A stretch of 8,561 nucleotides of DNA from Bacteroidota bacterium (GTDB lineage: Bacteria; Bacteroidota; Bacteroidia; Flavobacteriales; Weeksellaceae), in assembly GCA_023460855.1 (NCBI GenBank), contig JAEWOS010000002.1:1-8561 (forward strand), written 5' to 3'. The notes beneath the pieces were generated by a model. The model had not been told where the DNA came from. It made no database searches and was given only the letters and a program-made list of their open reading frames with translations. This document shows positions 7,101-8,561 of the stretch, in pieces. Made by a program: the position numbers and the translations under genes. The first letter of the stretch is position 1. Each line of letters begins with the position of its first letter.

Positions 7101-8165
7101 ATTTGTTAAACTCCCGTTACCCTGATCCAGAATCCAGACTTCCATTCTATTGATGTTGATTCTGGAATTAATCTGAGGATAATTGAGTAATGCAGTATCA
7201 TAATTATCCACGAAATAATGTCCGACAAAGTAGTGCTGATTGTCTTCGTAATCAATTGCATTAATCTTGAAAGTGGACATTACGCCTCCACCCTGAACTA
7301 CAATATTTCTCGCTTCACCCTGTTGCTGCGAAAGCACGAGGGTTCCATATGTTTTTCCTGCCTGAAATTCAGTTTTCAAACCAAAGAGCGATTCCGAACC
7401 TCGAATCAGACTGGTAGAAAGCGGCATATTAACATTACCGAATTCCACACGTTTAATGAGTTTATCTTCACCTCCTGTTGTAGGATCATTGAGACCTTTG
7501 GTCTGCAGATCGCGCCAGGTTCCTTTTGCCTGCCACACCAGATTCATCCTGTTCTCAAATGCGAAACCGCTTTGGGTATCGTAATTGGCTTTCAGCTGGA
7601 GGTTTTCACCTACTTTCCCTAAAAGTCCCAGCTGAATCCGCTGTTCAATATCAAAATTAAAACTGGTACGGTTCTGAGGCAGAATCAGCGGATTATCAAT
7701 TTTCTGGTAAAGCCCGGCTAAATCAAAAGAAGCATAACCTGTAGGTATAATCTCGATCGTAGATCCTCCGAAAACTGTTTCGAAAAATTTATTGCGGACA
7801 TTCAGCGACGGAATCAGTCCGCGTCTGCGGGCTTCTTCTGTATCCCTGCGAAAAAGCGAACTGTAGGCATCAGATTTGTCCTTATAATACTGGCGCATTG
7901 CCTGCTCCTTCATAAATGCCTGATATTCGGCAACGGTCATTGCAACAGGATTTCCGGTAATCAGGTTTCCAATCTTTGGGTAAACATAGTACAGCCCGGT
8001 CTGGATATCATATAACCCTTCATAGACAGTAGGATCCGGTAATTCGTAATCCTGCCTGATGATGACACTGTCCTGTGGCTGAGTCTGAGCTGCGGTGCTG
8101 ATAAAAGTGATGCAAAGAAGCAGCAGCGCAAGAATTTTATGTGTAAAATGGATATTCTTTGCCAA
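1149..8165 (-). CDS. sprA: T9SS outer-membrane translocon SprA (Sov)
   Basis: A 2,338-residue protein, near the roughly 2,400-2,500 usual for SprA/Sov. In Flavobacterium johnsoniae SprA forms a very large (36-strand) outer-membrane beta-barrel through which type IX cargo leaves the periplasm. It is needed for secretion and gliding and works with PorV and the GldKLMN machinery (family knowledge). Seen here: a signal peptide (basic residues 3-10, hydrophobic 11-23, likely cleavage near Ala26); family blocks GSESLFGLKTEFQAGK from 256, YIDDFE (813-818), RWAGLMRPI near 943, YVEFWMMDPY (964-973), WVNELRL from 1461, and FLPEKSGVKIP with FNPLD (1532-1560); and many alternating aromatic/polar barrel strands up to the C-terminal Phe. 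A Lys/Arg-rich stretch (1847-1891) probably faces the periplasm. The start is TTG at 8165, 4 nt after the ruvA stop. An in-frame stop at 8183..8181 and no ATG before residue 76 leave it the only start that keeps the signal peptide. No cysteine was seen in the mature protein. No frameshift seen. Confidence 0.97.
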   Translation of the reverse strand: MAKNIHFTHKILALLLLCITFISTAAQTQPQDSVIIRQDYELPDPTVYEGLYDIQTGLYYVYPKIGNLITGNPVAMTVAEYQAFMKEQAMRQYYKDKSDAYSSLFRRDTEEARRRGLIPSLNVRNKFFETVFGGSTIEIIPTGYASFDLAGLYQKIDNPLILPQNRTSFNFDIEQRIQLGLLGKVGENLQLKANYDTQSGFAFENRMNLVWQAKGTWRDLQTKGLNDPTTGGEDKLIKRVEFGNVNMPLSTSLIRGSESLFGLKTEFQAGKTYGTLVLSQQQGEARNIVVQGGGVMSTFKINAIDYEDNQHYFVGHYFVDNYDTALLNYPQINSRININRMEVWILDQGNGSLTNQKSIVGVRDLGDGVGLPDNSQNNLYAAVNGLGPGLRDANTAYNTINGQVLPNATGGTVPYADGENFIFNRKARRLTATEFTYHPQLGYISLNQRLNDNQLLAVSYSYTVNGSNTVYKVGEFAEESPVLITKVLKPNSNVKTSSPMWDLMMKNIYALNAMQLNPDGFMLNVYYRDPQTGGKVNYLPNTPVQDTNLLKLLNWDRLNVNNDLQSSGGSLGDGIFDFVPQITVRPDEGKLMFTKVQPFGSYMASVLGSNNPQYVFDELYTQQKQVASQNNLALRYTMEGRFKGTAGQGISLGAFNVPQGSVKVTANGVQLTEGVDYTVDYMLGSVTIINEQVKQSGQAINISLENQLTFNTQRKRFFGLNLERRFSENFIIGATAVNYAETPLTQKVNFGQEAVNNSMFGVNVLYNDQIQALTRLTDKIPLVDTEAPSNLNFRMEAAYLLPGLHKATDNQTYIDDFEQTTSKISLKEPIAWSLASKPEKNPNDPVFAASGLNDNLLHGNGRGLLSWYTIDPRFWGVGGNPPDGIDANAVSNHASRRVMVEELFNTRDLVAGEQIFTNTFDISYYPSQRGPYNVNTNPESTQQRWAGLMRPISVSNFVNSNIEYVEFWMMDPYADGNTLGANPRLLLHLGNVSEDVLKDGLMQYENGLPTASVPSSTTDSNWGVQPKQPPILYAFSSEGAERTTQDAGYDGLESAAEGSKFNTGFVNPVTGIADPAADDFLFYLSDQFQGALASSVVERYRYFRNPEGNSKSNSLEVASQTPDAEDVNRDYNLDQGENYNQYEILLDQANLTLGNNHIVDEKTVEAQFEDGTKGNVKWYLFRIPVTDYVANAGDNDASILNNVRFARMLLTGFDNTSTLRFATFDLIRSDWRKYGRQIFSQTVPATQEGTGTPSDENRNFEVGSVNLEENGQNMPPYVVPPGIERQILSGPAGAQRQNEASLYLKVRNLTNEARGVFKNTSLDMRRYKKMRMYVHAQDLTTRGGVTYDPNTKFFIRFGSDATDNYYEYEMSLKYTDRSATSPLDIWPSENEIDFEIQNFVDLKIRRDQNASGNILGRYTDAEFGSSDKRIFIKGRPSLGNVTTVMVGIRNEETRAKDVILWVNELRLAEVENEGAYAGNASLNFNLGDFAQVNTNAAYSSVGFGNIDSRPAERTQSTQSAFNVTTAVNVDKFLPEKSGVKIPLNYSYSQTIDDPKFNPLDTDVEFSKAANKEELKEVARTYTQQRSIGVVNVRKERVNPEKRQRFYDVENLSLTMVYNDDYFRDIYTKRNYTQYLRGNLDYNFTFKPWVLKPFEKMVSDTAKSAKYLQWVKEFNFNPVPTRFSFRTEIDRSYNELQFRNIEAILNGNAGQDFPIIRNRNFYFGWQWGLGFNFTRSLKLEVNSAMRTLNDNLDVNTMDTNSIFQNAFRAGRPVLYNHRIQLNYKLPFEYLPYLDFITAELGYGMTYNWNQRSTAMLASPVGSLGGVGQNTNNIIATGTMNFPDLFGKMKYFQTIEEKKAGRKRELDSLNQVYTAQWEKKRFNFKKYKFKNKLTVMQTIASSLASLQTLNFDYTETNGTVLPGLLSAPNAFGYGQTLGGPTAGFLLGSQADIRRTVLEQGWISTSEFMNDPYIQMRNRRFDVGLQIMPINDLRIDLNLLHTYTRNFSQAGFNNPQNLGFVNHDFAFAQDMFTFSNTTWMFRTAFKDGSQVYQNLVANTQLISQQAGTTPLGNGFTDGNSIANAYVLIPAFRAAVEGKAPEGKLADAKKTGFPLPNWRLVYSGLRNIPYINGYFSKLDILHNYNATYTGTNIQSNIDFYNNTLRDINGDFVNPFVFQQVGYVEAFAPLIGIDLTMRNNFQIRAHYNRDRMYMLGLVNHTLTEDFGTEYVAGIGYIIKNFRFGNFGPRGRRSASDLNIRGDFALRDSRTTISNILLNDSQVTGGQRLMTIKLSADYNFSQNVNVKLFYDQMMTRYKISTAFPLSTIRAGISATFTFGADGNF

Positions 8166-8169
8166 TCTG

Positions 8170-8561
8170 TCAAATATTTTTTAAAATTTGCTTTACCAAA
8201 TCTTCAACGGAAATCTCAGGATTCTGCTTCAATACGCGGTCTGCAATTTTCTCGCTCATTTTTCTGGCGATACCCAAAACCTCTAACGCAGTTAACGATT
8301 CTTCCTTTACTTTATTGTCTGCAAAGCCTGAAATATGCTCGTCCGAAGCACTGAATTTTGTCACCTTGTCCCGTAAATCCACGATGATTCGTTCGGCGGT
8401 TTTTGCCCCGATTCCTTTTACCTTCTGCAGCAATCCGCTGTTGCCGCTTTGAATTCCGCCGGCAATTTCCGGTAAAGTGAGTGAGGAAAGTAAAATTAAA
8501 GCTGAAACAGCTCCGACACCATTTACAGAAATCAAAAGATTGAACATCTCCTTTTCTTCCC
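8170..8561 (-). CDS. ruvA: Holliday junction helicase subunit RuvA (3' part)
   Basis: The C-terminal 129 residues of RuvA, cut at the right edge. The full family length is about 190-200. RuvA tetramers bind four-way junctions and load the RuvB motor for branch migration in recombinational repair. Two helix-hairpin-helix motifs of the DNA-binding domain II are visible: LISVNGVGAVSALILLSSL (5'-proximal) and LQKVKGIGAKTAERIIVDL. After an acidic/polar linker follows the mobile RuvB-binding domain III (from SLTALEVLGIARKMSEKIA to the end at LVKQILKNI). The frame stays open upstream of Met (8547) as Glu-Glu-Lys-Glu, typical of the residues before the first HhH in RuvA, so that Met is internal and the true start is outside the window. 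The TGA at 8172..8170 lies 4 nt before the sprA start, implying co-transcription and coupled translation. Confidence 0.95.
   Translation of the reverse strand, partial: EEKEMFNLLISVNGVGAVSALILLSSLTLPEIAGGIQSGNSGLLQKVKGIGAKTAERIIVDLRDKVTKFSASDEHISGFADNKVKEESLTALEVLGIARKMSEKIADRVLKQNPEISVEDLVKQILKNI

Noticed and set aside
7218..7622. Open frame of 134 codons on the plus strand
   Set aside because: It lies wholly inside sprA in antisense, its translation shows no domain or membrane pattern, and the sprA frame there reads as coherent barrel strands. The same applies to the other plus-strand and minus-strand frames within sprA and ruvA.
8109..8120. Lipobox in the SprA signal peptide (LLLLC at residues 14-18)
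   Set aside because: The residue before Cys is Leu rather than Gly, Ala or Ser, and a hydrophobic stretch continues after it to a better signal peptidase I site near Ala26. SprA proteins are barrels, not lipoproteins.

Overview
The window reads as a chromosomal segment of a member of the Bacteroidota, class Flavobacteriia. A Chryseobacterium/Kaistella-like member of the Weeksellaceae is my best guess, from protein style, modest G+C and gene content. Three things support this: a giant SprA/Sov-type outer-membrane translocon of the type IX secretion system (T9SS), which is confined to this phylum; promoter elements of the Bacteroidota form TTTG-N19..21-TAnnTTTG; and starts without clear Shine-Dalgarno sequences.

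All four recognisable genes lie on the minus strand. Read in the direction of transcription (right to left) they are: the 3' two thirds of ruvA (Holliday-junction DNA-binding subunit, cut by the right window edge); sprA (2,338 codons, about 82% of the window, starting at TTG 4 nt after the ruvA stop); gcvH (lipoyl carrier H protein of the glycine cleavage system); and a small VanZ-family membrane protein whose longest frame overlaps the gcvH end by 32 nt. The 60 bp between sprA and gcvH contain a full consensus promoter, so gcvH-vanZ probably forms its own unit, while sprA appears to depend on transcription entering through ruvA.

The left 346 bp are AT-rich and non-coding as far as I can see. 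They hold two tandem minus-strand promoters with near-identical cores, aimed at a gene beginning at or beyond the left edge, a perfect DnaA-box 9-mer with weaker neighbours, and a T10 tract (minus strand) after vanZ.

Functionally the genes are unrelated housekeeping and secretion genes: DNA repair, protein secretion/gliding, one-carbon metabolism and an envelope protein of unknown role. No mobile element, CRISPR array, tRNA or rRNA was seen, and I do not see a new multi-gene system. The points most worth a second look are the TTG start and tight coupling of sprA, the cysteine-free mature SprA, the gcvH promoter, and the tandem promoter/DnaA-box region at the left end.
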